NCBI GenBank assembly: GCA_018398765.1
Contig: JAHBMJ010000250.1
Location: forward strand, 4,312-52,637
Direction: 5' to 3'
Length of the DNA stretch: 48,326 bases
DNA from: Chromera velia
Taxonomy: Eukaryota > Sar > Chromeraceae
Of this stretch, positions 29,481-40,500 are shown in pieces. Each line of letters opens with the position of its first letter. Positions within the stretch are counted from its first letter, which is position 1. A program made the position numbers and the translations under genes. The notes below the pieces were generated by a model that did not search any database, was not told the DNA's origin, and saw only the letters and a program-made list of their open reading frames with translations.

Positions 29481-30198
29481 GCTCCAGTCTAACTCTCGGA
29501 AGCGGAAAAATATATAATGGTATTTGCAGTTCAATAGTATACAAATAATACAATAGTTAATTTGCATTGGGAGCTAGGCTTAGCTATTATCTAAGCTATA
29601 TGAATAATACATATATAAATTACTATAATTTATAATAGGAGGTTTTATCTATAGCCCTAGCTATAGCGCTACTAGCCTAACTAAACCTAGAACTAAATGT
29701 GTTAATTACGTTCTTCGGCTTTAATTGTTTACACTGGCAATTATATTCCATATTTTATAAAAATTAATTAAAACTATAAACGTTTGATTGAAGATTTTGA
29801 TCTAGATTAAATTGGATGTCTCAAAAATTTAAATTGTGCGCATTCATTGGCCCCGCATTAAACTTTTGGGGGGCATTGACTTAAAGTTTATTTCTAGCGT
29901 CTAGCCTGTTCTTCTTCCGCCTTTTCTTTCTGTCCTGTTTACTGTTCTCGCTGCTAGTTCTCTCGCTCGTGCGACCTCAAACTTGACTCTCCTCCTTCCG
30001 ACTTCAGGATTTGCTAAGTACTTCTTATCCCTCTGTCATGACCAGCGCACTGCCTATTCCTCGTTCCTCCCATTTTTTGAACCATAAATTTAAATTCAAC
30101 TTATTCAAGTTTTATTCAATCATTGTTTTTGAATTAATACATACATCCATACTAGCATCTATACCTGTTTCCATACTGCTTCCAGCATATATTCTAGT
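29481..30198. other. AT-rich, CTAG-rich intergenic island
   Basis: Downstream of RMI1 the composition changes abruptly. About 29500-29860 is AT-rich and full of CTA and TAG words, with no credible open frame. A stretch near 29680-29700 (CCTAGAACTAAA) has a close counterpart near 36785-36800 (CCTTAGAACTAAA). The region lies in the convergent gap between RMI1 and the secreted-protein gene ending at 31125. It probably includes the RMI1 3' UTR and an old, diverged repeat. Confidence 0.5.
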
Positions 30199-30423
30199 AT
30201 GGGCTTTAGACTAACTGTGTGCCAGTGGTATCACGAGTTATATAAACGTCGTCAAGTTTGTATACACGGTATAACACACGGTAACTGTCACGATTGTAAA
30301 CACATACCCACAGGAAAAAAAAAATCAGGACCGGTATCGATTCATCCATCGACTTGCAATCAATTTCGGACTCAAAATAGCAGCCAGGGTAACAATTGTA
30401 TGCACAGTGCACGTTCCTTCTGA
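30199..30423 (+). CDS. Small open frame with a C-x-H-G-x5-C-x2-C motif
   Basis: This 74-aa frame contains WYHELYKRRQ followed by C-I-H-G, five residues, then C-x2-C, and further His and Cys residues. The pattern C-x-H-G-x5-C-x2-C recalls a short repeated zinc-binding-type motif (CxHGxxxxxCxxC) that I associate with large DNA viruses of algae and some protist genomes. Only one copy is present, and the frame is short and sits in AT-rich sequence. It may be a relic of a longer gene or an accident. Confidence 0.25.
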   Translation: MGFRLTVCQWYHELYKRRQVCIHGITHGNCHDCKHIPTGKKKSGPVSIHPSTCNQFRTQNSSQGNNCMHSARSF

Positions 30424-31124
30424 AAACGAAAAAAAAGAAAAGGACGATTCGTTTTTGCCTTTTTAGAAAGATTTACAGAGGAGTTTTTCTTTATCCACGA
30501 TTCAGTTCTGTTTGAGAACGGAAGAAGAATTCAAGAAGTACAGAAGAGTGAAGAAAAACAAAGACGAAAGGGGGAGATACCTCCCCGTTTCTGAAATCAA
30601 CACCGTGGAAATGATTTCATCAGAAAGACACATGAACATCGAATCTGATCTTGTCCAATACGATTCCCATTCGATCAATTCATCGACCATGCACGTGAGC
30701 ATCCAGACATACAGAGATAGTTTCTCAGTGTCTGTACAACAAAAATTCCTTCTTCTACTAGCAGGAAAAACAAACACGGATTGGAAGAATTTCCCATAGC
30801 GAGATCCTCCTTCCATGAATTACCATAAAACGTCATGATCCTATCTCACGAAACAGGCTCCTCGCACAGAATCATCCCCCTCAGACCTTTCATGCAACCA
30901 CTCCATTTCACAAGGCTTCCTTTCTTCGAACTTCAGCCAAGTGAGTCATAACTCATTACACTCTCAGCTTTGTGCATGCATTATCAAATTAGCACCCGAC
31001 ATGAGTAAAGACACCGAAGGACACCCCACGATGAGGGCAGTGTATCGACCTTGCAGCCACACGAAGTTTGACGGAGTCGATGGAAAAAAAGAGAAAAACA
31101 TCCTTTGAGCGATCGATCGATCGA
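30424..31124. other. Convergent intergenic region, no resolved gene
   Basis: Open frames of about 100 codons overlap on both strands at about 30500-30820, and neither shows recognisable domains. GATC is repeated as GATCGATCGATCGATC at about 31111-31126, at the 3' end of the minus-strand gene that stops at 31125. Confidence 0.4.
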
Positions 31125-31383
31125 TCAGACAGAGTCAATGAGGCTGAAGCCTTGGTTGCGGCAGGTGCTTGCATACGCGTTGCTGCACGCCGTGTCAGAC
31201 GCGAAGGTGTTGCAGAACGCGGTGACGGTGACGGGACCCGCAAAGACCTTGACAGGCCCACAAGAATGAATAGTTGCTCCGTCAGGAGTGCAGCCTGCAA
31301 GGGAATGCATGCGGCAGAAAGAAGGTCAACTAGATCACCAAGACAACACAAAGCTACACAGACAGCGAGGGCGAGAAAAGGTT

Positions 31384-31414
<31 letters not shown>

Positions 31415-31439
31415 GAGGGAGAGGGAGAGAGAAAGAGAA

Positions 31440-31487
<48 letters not shown>

Positions 31488-32061
31488 AGGGAGGGAGGGA
31501 GATTGCATAAGACGACAACGAAAGAGACCAGGTCTGAGCCTGGAAGGCCCAGAAGAATTTCAGGAAAATTCGATCATCGGGACTCCTACACGGGGACAGA
31601 CCATACGCACAGTTCTTCTCCTTTCTCTGAAGAAGAAGCAGAATAAGGAATGGCAACAAATTGCAAAGCAGCTGTCGAGGCGGCCTCTACTCACAATAGC
31701 AAGAGCAGCTCCTTGTCGAAGCACCAGGACCAATGGGGGCAACCTTGGGTTCCGTTCTCTGAAGCCTACGCAGGTTGCCGTGACCTTCCGTCACACTCTT
31801 GTCTGGGAAATCGACGTGGCCCTCCTCTGGCACGACGACATGTCCTTCTTCAGGGTGGTCAACATGACCTTCCTCTGGCACGACGACATGTCCTTCTTCA
31901 GGGTGGTCAACATGACCTTCCTCTGGCAGCTCCACGTGACCTTCCTCGGGATGGTCAACGTGCCCCCCCTGCTTTGCGATGTCTGTAACAGCCTCAGACA
32001 CATCAATAGCTCCAGACACAGAAGAAACGAGGGAAAGAAGAAGAAAACCGACAATGCGCAT
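31125..32061 (-). CDS. Secreted Cys-rich protein with seven octapeptide GHV repeats, two exons
   Basis: Exons are 31695-32061 and 31125-31294, giving 178 aa; the donor is GTGAGT, the acceptor TTGCAG, and the phase fits. The ATG at 32061 starts a clear signal peptide (hydrophobic core about residues 4-16, likely cleavage after SVSG). Residues 33-88 are seven unbroken copies of an eight-residue unit, G-H-V-[DEV]-[HLVF]-P-[ED]-[EK], rich in His and acidic residues. The C-terminal 60 residues hold eight cysteines, starting C-S-C-Y-C-C and including TPDGATIHSC and ending near ASTCRNQG, as in small disulphide-bonded extracellular domains. It is probably exported. The His and Glu octapeptide could bind metal, but that is inference. 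The gene diverges from another secreted Cys-rich gene at 32717. I do not recognise the family. Confidence 0.65.
31384..31501. repeat. CT/CA/GA microsatellite in the octapeptide gene intron
   Basis: A CT run, a CA run, a long GA run and finally a GGGA run follow each other within the only intron of the gene (31295-31694). The GGGA end is a tetranucleotide repeat like those at the intron ends of PRP8, but here it lies mid-intron. Confidence 0.9.
31825..31966 (-). repeat. 48-bp coding tandem repeat (octapeptide array)
   Basis: Positions 31825-31872 and 31873-31920 are identical 48-base copies; a third, diverged copy follows to about 31966. Each unit codes for two octapeptides. Exact identity of two copies, including third codon positions, points to recent duplication or gene conversion. 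Confidence 0.95.
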
Positions 32062-32716
32062 CTCTATGGTCTTGAGAAACAGTCCGCGGGATGAACGATT
32101 TGAAAGACAGAGTCAAGCTTCCTTGGAGACACATTGAGCGTTGAACTGGATAGACGCGTTGGTTTGTCAAGATTTGCTTGGAGATGACTGAAGTTGCTGA
32201 GAAATGAATGTCACAATGATCACTTCCGAGTGGTGCATTCATACAGACACAGCACAGTTCCTGACCCAATCATGGCATTCTTGATTTTTTTCCTCACCTT
32301 TTGTCGACAAATTTCACCAAACTTGGAGATCTCTAAGCGCTCTGCCGTCTCGCCATGTCTCCGCGATGTCTCCGCGCGTCTGTGCTGACGCACGCACCAT
32401 GTATTGCGGAACCAAAAGGCCGCCGCGCGAGCTATATATAGGCCGCGGGGGCCGCCCCCGGCCCCGGCCAGGCTCATGCATGTACTTGGCCATTTTGACA
32501 TCCACCTCTTGATCCAAGAAATCAGTTGAATTCAGTTCAAAGTTCAGAGATCGCAGTTGAGAGGTGTCAGCCTGTTGATTCTTTCTTTCTTTCTTCGAAC
32601 TCCTCGGGGAGAGCAGCGAGGCTTTCGGCCGCCTCCAATCACAGACAAGAGTGAAAACACCCTGTTCAGACTGATACTGCGAACACTTTGACGTGCAGCT
32701 CTGATCCTCTGTCAAA
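32062..32716. promoter_or_regulatory. Bidirectional promoter between two secreted-protein genes
   Basis: This 655-base gap separates two divergent signal-peptide genes. A TATATATA box lies at 32433-32440, followed at once by a GC-rich stretch with a perfect inverted repeat at 32446-32460 (CGGGGGC, one base, GCCCCCG). The box is palindromic, so it could serve either gene; it is about 280 bases from the plus start codon and 370 from the minus one. It is the clearest TATA-like element in any promoter of the window. Confidence 0.5.
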
Positions 32717-34667
32717 ATGTCGGGTAAAAGGGTGGTAGACGGCTTTCCTCTCGTCAGTGCCTGCGTGATGCTGGTCCTTCTTTCTGTTGTGGGACAAGAC
32801 ATCATGCAAGGCAACAGGTCAGGAACGGACTTGCTGGCTTGGTGGGACACGAACAGTTCAATTTAGGCAAGCCGTCTCGTCAATTGTGCATACAAGTGTC
32901 AATCCTAAGGACTCCTTTCCGGTGCTTTTCACATGGCATACATAGTCCTCCTTCCAATCTTGCATACCGGGGTGCTCATTCATACGCTTTTCTCTCTCTG
33001 TCTCTGTCTGCACATGCATGTACCTGTCCCATGCCGTCTCTGTCCGTCTCTTTCTTCGTCTATCTCTCTCTCCCTGTTCCGCCATTCTCCGCCTGTGTCC
33101 TTCAACTCATGTCCTTATCCTCCACACCGCCTCTTTGTGACTGTGACTCTGTCGCTAAGGATGTCACGCTCGCGTTAAGGTGGACGTCAAGGGTCGGAAG
33201 TCTTCATAATCAGTTCAGTCTTGCCTCCGACCTTCCTGCGTTCCTCATGTGGGACATTCGTACGTTGAGACTCCCTCTGCTCGGTGTGCATTTGATCTCC
33301 GTCTATGTATGCATAATAGGTACTTATCTCTGTCCCATTGAACGTCTCTGAATGCGTCTGCGAGTGCAGCTGTTCCGAGGCAGCCACCCAACTAGGTCTC
33401 CCTGCCGACTGCACCTCCTGGAACGATGGGTGCAACACCTGCCACTGCAGTGAGGGGTACAGTCCTCTGTGCACTATGCGATTCTGCATGTCAGTAAGTC
33501 CACCGTGTGTCTCCTTTCCTCTGGACGTTGTGTAAACTCGGGTTTTTATTTGAGTGCCCATTTTTTCTTTTGATTTGTTGGTCTTTCGTTTGCGACAGAG
33601 GACAGCGGAAAGAAGAGAATGAGGACGATTACAAAGCACAATTTTGAGAGACAGACTGAATGAATTCGCTCGTTGACCTCTCTGAAAAGCAAAGCACAAA
33701 TTGGAGAGAACAGAATCCATTCTGTCACACTGCATGTAGTCCGGTCATGTGTGCACTTGGAGGGACTCAAATTGGTAACGCTCCCTCGGTGGAGTTCTTA
33801 TTTTTGCCTCTCCTTCTCTGTCTGCATTGTATGATCATGGCTTGCTCGCGTTCGTCCGTGCGTGAAAAATCATTCGGGGGGATGACGCACGCAAGAAAGA
33901 GGGGAGGTCATCAGGTGTTCGAAACGGAGATGTGCCTTCGGACCTTCTTTTCCCCTCGAATCTATGCTCTCTCTGTGTGTCGAAATTCTTCTTCATGACC
34001 TTCTTTCTGTTCTCACTTTCGTCCTTCCGCCGCCCATCCCCCTTGCCATGCCCCTTTTTTGTGCCGCTCACGGTCCCTGCTCTTCACTCTGCCTTTTCCT
34101 TTTCCTTTTCCTTTCACTCATCCTGCTGTTCTCTTCTCAACTCCGGATCCTCCTTCTTTCTTTGCTCATGTCCTCCCTCCCTCTCTTCCCTGCACCCATG
34201 CAAACATCACATGATGCATTCACGCATGACCACAGCCGTCAGGGAGAACCCAGCTGCTCTGCGTATGCCTCCGAGGGCTTGGGGGGACAGGCGGAGGGGA
34301 CACTAACGTCCATAGAGGAAGCAGAAAACTCTCAAGTCGTCTCCGGCGTTCCTCAGGAAACAACAGAGGAGCAACAAGACGGGTGGGTGGGGGGGTGGGT
34401 GGGTGGGGGGAGCTGGGAAGGAAGAAAGGTAGGCTGAGAGAGAAGGTAGGCTGAGGGGTACGGATCGTCTCGCTCCTCTCTTTTGACTTCTTTGCAAAAG
34501 TCTGTTAGTCTGTATTTTGTTCATTTCCTTTCTTCGCTGCCTGCTTGCGACCTTCCTTCTTCCTCCCCTCTCTTTTCCTGTTTGTTTCCCTTGTGTCCCC
34601 GTTTTCATCTTTCTCTGTGTTTTTCCTCGCCCCTTTTTTTGGACTTTATGTTCGCCTCACTCTGGAG

Positions 34668-34704
<37 letters not shown>

Positions 34705-35005
34705 TGTGTGTGTCTGTCTCTGTCTTTGTCTTTGTCTCTGTCTCTGTCTCTGTCTCTCGCTTTCTCGCTTTCTCGCTTCGTGTTTGTGTGTGTGTATGTG
34801 TGTCTATGGGCTGGTTGATGCGTCCTTTTGCAGGTCTGTTGCTGCCCCCCGGCCCGCCCTTTCTCCAGCAGAGTCCACGAAAGAGACAGCAGAGAAGCAG
34901 TCCGAACCGTTGAGGGAACGGGGGCCGATGTACTGCTACACGAGGGAAAGGTGGTCGCCCCAGAAAAGACAATTCTGCTGTAGAACGTACGGACTTGGAT
35001 GCTGA
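32717..35005 (+). CDS. Secreted protein with pacifastin-like cysteine pattern and WS-K-FCC tail, four exons
   Basis: Exons 32717-32817, 33370-33489, 34236-34382 and 34834-35005 join in phase to 179 aa; donors are GTCAGG, GTCAGT and GTGGGT. Residues 1 to about 26 are a signal peptide (KR, then a hydrophobic core ending SVVG). Residues 35-73 carry seven cysteines, and the last five fit C-N-x-C-x-C-x2-G-x4-C-T-x3-C, the core of pacifastin-type protease inhibitors; the spacing before it (C-x6-C) is shorter than usual. Residues about 80-150 are an acidic Ser/Thr/Glu/Gln-rich stalk. The last 23 residues read C-x5-W-S-x2-K-x2-F-C-C-x5-G-C. I recall similar tryptophan-lysine-double-cysteine tails in dinoflagellate and chromerid proteins, but cannot verify this. 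Inhibitor function is inference. A GTAAGT four bases after the exon 2 donor would break the phase to exon 3. A Cys-rich open segment at about 33712-33775 could be an alternative exon. Confidence 0.6.
34668..34804. repeat. CT/TG/CTGT microsatellite upstream of the terminal exon
   Basis: CT, TG, CTGTCT, TTTC and TG runs fill the intron about 30-165 bases before the acceptor of the last exon of the secreted-protein gene. Together they form a very long pyrimidine-biased tract. Confidence 0.9.
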
Positions 35006-36983
35006 TCCATCGAAAAGATGATTCTGACAGTCCAGTTCAATTACTGATCTACAAACCGATCGAAGGATTCGGCCATAAATGTTCCCCAGACTGTTGATTG
35101 GATCTGGTTCAAGGGTGGTGGTTCGGTGTGTAGCACTGTGTGAGTGTCGTGTACTGCTGCTTGAACGCGTTTCACCTCAGCTTTGTCTTTAATGCTCGAT
35201 GCGGTGTAATCTGACAGGGTGCAATCGTATCAAATTCATGCAAACCATGACTGGATTTGTGCATGTTTTGCATGCTTGCGCTCCGTGTGCTCAGGCATAG
35301 TTGTACCGTGATACCACAGGTACTTTTAATTGGGACAGTATCTTGGTCAATATGCGGCGGCTATCATGTGCCGGATTCCAACGTAACGGCTAGCTGTTAC
35401 TGTTTGAAGTCGATCTGTTTCCTGGGGCCCGAATCCTGGGTTGTTACCCAAAATCTATATCTAGATCTATACGGTAGACTAATAATACCCCATTAAAGAT
35501 TTTTGTTGTTTATTGACTACTAAATTGACTTTCTAGTTGACTATGTGTTTAACTTTACTAGCTAGCTAGCTAGCTAGTTTACTAGCAGTTCTAGTTCTTA
35601 CCTAGGTTCTTACTCTCGAATCCCCCAGGGCCTCGCCGATCCGACTCTTAATAATGAGTCAATATATTCCGAGCCTTCGTGCGGAGAAGATCCTTCTCCA
35701 AGTCGGAGCATTCGGGATACTCACCACCAAGGCACGTTGGGCTTTCGAGAACACCACCCCACGCATCGGAGCTTTGACCGGATTCGCTGCAGGGGTAGCT
35801 GCCTGCAGCAGTTTTTCTGCAACTATGCACAATATATAAACATATGTATGTAAGTATTCATATGGTTAGTACCGGTTCAATCGATGGCGCTCATACATAC
35901 ACTCAAAGACCCATATTCCCAGCAACCGCATGCATACACCCCACGACTGTGCTTGGATGAGATGAGATGACGTGGAATGCATGTACGTGGATCTTCACGA
36001 ATCAACGCACCGTTGTTGTCTACGATGTCCTTCAGATCCATCACTATTAATTGCCAACCAAAGAATCTCCGCAGTGGTTAAGCAAATGAAGCAGGTAAAT
36101 TAAGGAAGAAGGAGAAGTGAAAGGGTTACGTGACTGGAAACTGATAAGATTGGCCTCTAATCAATCGACTGCTTATCTTGAGATGCCTCTGTTTGATCGA
36201 AGCCTGTTTAAGCTTCGCTGGGTCGATCGGCAGGCCGCAACATCGTCATGCATGCACTTCTGGCCGGACCTTCATTCCTATACTTTCTCTTCGTTCCATC
36301 TCTCTATGCTATAGCCACCGACGTCTACGTACTTTCAAGCTCCACTTTGCCGTATTCTCAGAACACGACGTGCAGAGTTACACATATGATGTTGCATGAA
36401 TTCTCTTAGATGTTGCATGCATGCATGCCCTCCGTCTCCTGCGAAAGATCGCGCATGCGTGATCGCCTCGATCGGGAGGCGCAGCTCAGGACAGGCCTTT
36501 GCGGAGGCTAGCTAGGGGGGGGGGGTCCGGCCCGGGGAGGTAAAAGCTAGCAAAAGCCCCCCCCTGATCAACAAGAAAAAAAAAGTTTTAGGGGCCATTT
36601 TCCCTTAGAAAACAAATTTTTTTCCCAATAAGGATATATTTGGGATGATAAAAAACTTGTTTAGCTGTTTAGCTAAGTTCAGCCAATCAGTCCGAGTCAG
36701 CCAAACGGTCGTTTTTAGCTTAGTTTCAGCTAGAGTTTCAATACTAAATCTAGTGCTAAATCAATTTAACATCTCTGTAGCTACTAGCCTTAGAACTAAA
36801 AAATTTTAAGTTATAGCTGACAAATTATAGTGAGGAGATACCTAAGTAGCTAAGTATATTTTATAGCTCTAGCTCGAGAAACTATTGAGAAATGTTTTTG
36901 CCATCGTTTACTAGCGTTGCGTTTTGTCTCTCATTCTGCCTTCTATGTTTCTCTCGCACCCTCTGGTGCCATTTCTAGAGTAA
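35006..36983. other. Convergent intergenic region with CTAG-rich and AT-rich islands
   Basis: No firm gene is seen. A GCTA tandem lies at about 35559-35578. A G-run followed by GGCCCGGGG near 36508-36540 could form a G-quadruplex or hairpin. About 36580-36890 is AT-rich with many CTA and TAG words and resembles the island after RMI1. A TGCATGCATGCATG palindrome occurs at about 36414-36427. One short frame (35654-35839) is listed separately. Confidence 0.5.
35654..35839 (+). CDS. Short hypothetical frame, doubtful
   Basis: A 61-aa frame with a weakly hydrophobic Ala/Gly-rich segment near the C terminus (GALTGFAAGVAAC). The opposite strand is also open over almost the same span, so coding potential is uncertain. 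No family is recognised. A fragment of an old repeat is equally possible. Confidence 0.2.
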   Translation: MSQYIPSLRAEKILLQVGAFGILTTKARWAFENTTPRIGALTGFAAGVAACSSFSATMHNI

Positions 36984-37469
36984 TCATCCCTGCCAGCCAT
37001 GCCCATTCATCCCCTGAACAGACGTCCGGACCGCTTGATGCCCATACTGCATGCGAGGACGCACCAGCTGTTGCTGCTGCCATTGGGTTGTCCCCTCTGT
37101 GGGCGTCTCCTGCTGATACCCCCGGTAAACGTACACTGGAAAGCCCCGGGCAACGCTGGACGCACTGGCTCCTTGCCCGATTCTTCCCTCTCCTTCTACT
37201 CCTGCTGGCACCAGACCGGGCGCAGGCCCCGACTCAGTACTACAGTGTCCGACCGCAGTCGCCCTAGCAGAGGACGAAGACGCAGCAGAGGCAGAGGAAG
37301 AGTTTGAGGGACCTTCCCGTTCAATTTCCCGATCCGGAGACGGGGGCACGGAGGCAAACAAGCACACTCCCTGAGAAGAGTGGGGGGCCTGACGGGAGGG
37401 GGGGTGTCCGTTTGCTCCTTTCCCTGAAGGAAAGTCTTGCGAGTCTGCAGAGAGAAGAGAAGAGGTGAG

Positions 37470-37500
<31 letters not shown>

Positions 37501-40500
37501 GCTGCTACACTTTTCTCGGGCTTTGCTAGCCCTGGCAAGGCTCAGACCACCAGACAGAAAAGTAGTCGTACGCATATGCACAGAGACATTCAATGGGAAA
37601 CCACAGAGGCACATCGAGAGAGAGGCACTCAAACATCAGAGAATCACACGCCACGCAACCATTTTGTTCTGCGTTTGACTGCATGAGCTGTCGGTCTCTG
37701 TCTGACTGAGAAGGCTTGCTTGACTGACTTGAGTGGAGTCCTTTGTTTTCTTTGTGGACATCCGATACCCCTCTGGCAGTCTGGACATCCCTCGCAGCAA
37801 CAGCACGAGAGGAACTCCTATCTCTGCAAGGTGCATCACCCCTGTAGTCTTCCTTCATCGCAGGGTCACCCCTGGCGCAACAAGACCCGTTGGGTTGGGT
37901 GTTGGCTGACGGGGGTTGGCCAGGCAGAGTCGGGGTGTCTGCCTGTCTGCCTCTCAGAATTCTCTTGGGCGGTTTTTTCTGTTTCTCAGACTCAAAGAGA
38001 TCAAAGACAGACATCACTGAACGCAGACCTGCTTCGAGAGGCTTTGTCACAGAGTCAAGCGAAAAGGGGAGAGAACTAGAGAGGGTTCTTCCGGGTTTGT
38101 GGGACCTCTCACTTTGCGCAGCCGGCGGATTCAAACAAGAAGAGGAAGAAGAACCGAACCTCGGCTCACTCTCTCTTGCCATTCCATTCGCACGACCTGC
38201 TTCGTTCTCAGCAGCCAGGGGCAACTTGGAGGCAGTTGCTGCAACAAATCGAGGACGTTTGTACGTCACAATCCTTCCTTCTACTGTGCCCCCCTCTCCT
38301 TCCAATTCGTCCGGAAAGTCCAAACTCAACTCATGCTCAGACTCTTCTCCTGCCTTCTCTCTTTCCTCAGAAGGCCTGGTGTGCTGCTGACAGATTGAGG
38401 GGGGAAGCAGAGAGCCGGAGGAAGAGGAAGAGGCTTCATGGCGTCCCTCCCTCTTGTCACCTACCGATGACAGACCCCCCCCTCCTCCCCCCACACCAAC
38501 AGAGGGGGGGAATTCAGAAACAGATCGTGACCCTCCCTTCCATCGGCATATCTGGGCGTGCCATGAGGAGGGGACCTCCCCCGTCTCTCTTTCTCTTTCT
38601 CTTGGGTGCTGCTTCACATTGACATCCTTTTCTTCTTCCCGTCTCCATGCAGACAGGGCGTTCCCTATCTGCACTCTGTGTGCTGCATGGATGGGGGCTT
38701 CGTCGTCGGGGACCTCTAGATAATGAGACGGTCCCGAAAGACCGGTATACGCAGTGCAACTCTGCGCCCTGTGTAGGGATTTCACTTCCTCTCCCCCTTC
38801 CCTCTTCTTCAACCTGGCATCACACATACCCCCACCTCCCTTTCCACCCCATCCCGCACTCACAGGACGCAAACGCTCCCCCTCAAACGGCACGGCAAAC
38901 GAAGCCCACGCACTCTCCGAACTCTCCCCCACCTCCTCACATCTTTCTTCTCGTTTCTCCCTTGCCGCACCCCCCTGACTTTGAACAGGCAGCAAAAAAG
39001 CGGCATCTAGTTCCTCCCTTCCCACACCTCCAACAGACGGAGACGGTTTCAAAGAACCGATCCCGGAAGGCAGATGTACATCCTCATCAGCCCCCCGTCC
39101 CCCCTCTTTTCGAAAACAAGACGGCCGAGACGAAGACGAAGACGGACAAAACGAAGCCCCCAAACCGTACCCCTCTTCCGTCAACCCTACAGACAAATTC
39201 TCTACCCTCTTGCCCCCCCCCTCCCCTCTTGGCTGTTCCCTCACAGCCTCGAGATCATACCTACTCGAGCTCACCGCGACCGATTCGGCAGTCGTAGATC
39301 GTCCCCTGCGCATCTGCCAGTCAGAGGGCAGAAAAGACAAAGAAGCAGACTTGGAATCACGACTTCCCTCCGACTGTCGCACTGCGCTCTGAGGTCCACT
39401 TACAGAGCTCTGGGCATGTGTGTGCGTCCCCCCAGATTCCATCCCAACCCCCTCCCTCCAGCCCCCCCCGCTCTTTGGTCTCAAGACCGTAACGGAAGAA
39501 GATGCCCCCCCCGCATTGGGAACATGAAGACTTCTCCCTTTCTCTTTCTCTGCAGCTGTGTCTGAGGAGGCAAACACACTCTCCCCACCTGCCCCCTGAT
39601 GCTTCATCATGGCTGCCTTGTGCGTCTCTGTCTGCTGAAGTCTGTTGCCTCCTCCTCTGTGACCGAAAGAGAGGGAAGCGCCTCTGGCAGAAACAGAACG
39701 AGAAGAGGAGGCCGAGGCCGACGAGGAGGAGGGCAGACCCGCAGCCAGAGAGGCGGCAGGGAGACGGTCCGACCCTGCCCTGCTGCTGCTGTGGGGGTCC
39801 TCATAGGATAGGGTGCTTCCCCTGGCAGCAAAGCCAGAGAAAGGAATGGGGTTTCTCTCTACCTGCCTCCCGTATCCCCCTTCTGGGATCACAGTGTCTG
39901 TCTGGTCTCTGCTGGATGATCCCACCTGGGTTGGCAGAAGGGGGGATGGGTGAGAGGGAGGGGGGGGAGATGAGTGGCCTCTCTCTCCTGCACTTGCTTG
40001 CATTTCAATTTGAAGAATTTCAGCATCGAGACCTTCCACAACTCCCCCTGTTGTTCTTTCTTTTCTTTCCGTCACACACCCTCTGGTTTCTCTAGATCGG
40101 GACGAAGCAGAAAGAGGGGGAACACGCACTCTGTTTCTTGCAGACTGGACCCTGCTTGCCCCTGAAGAGTTAGGCCTAGTCAAGACGGACCCCTGATGAA
40201 CTCCTAGGCCTCCTGCTGCGGTGTAACTCCTAGGAGACAGGGAGAGCACAGCTGAGAGGGAGGGGTCTGATGCCATCTGAGACGGTGACACAGTGTACAT
40301 CGATAGAATATCCGAAACGTCACAGCCGTCTCCGCGACGGTAGCTGCTGCCAGGGGCAGAACTTGCAGGGGCCACGGCATGCCCAGCCTCCAGATACTGT
40401 CCCAGTCGCCACTGGCCGGGGCCCCTGCCTGACGAGGCATGTCGGTTGAGTACGCTCGGGTACCGGTCTCTGCACATAAGGGCAAAAAGGTGTGAAGGAA

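Noticed and set aside
33494-33999. Cys-rich segment near 33712-33775 as a constitutive exon of the secreted-protein gene
   Set aside because: Including it breaks the phase to the acidic exon at 34236. It is kept only as a possible alternative exon.
35600-35640. tRNA B-box-like sequence
   Set aside because: Only a partial match to the T-arm; no A box or acceptor stem pairs with it.
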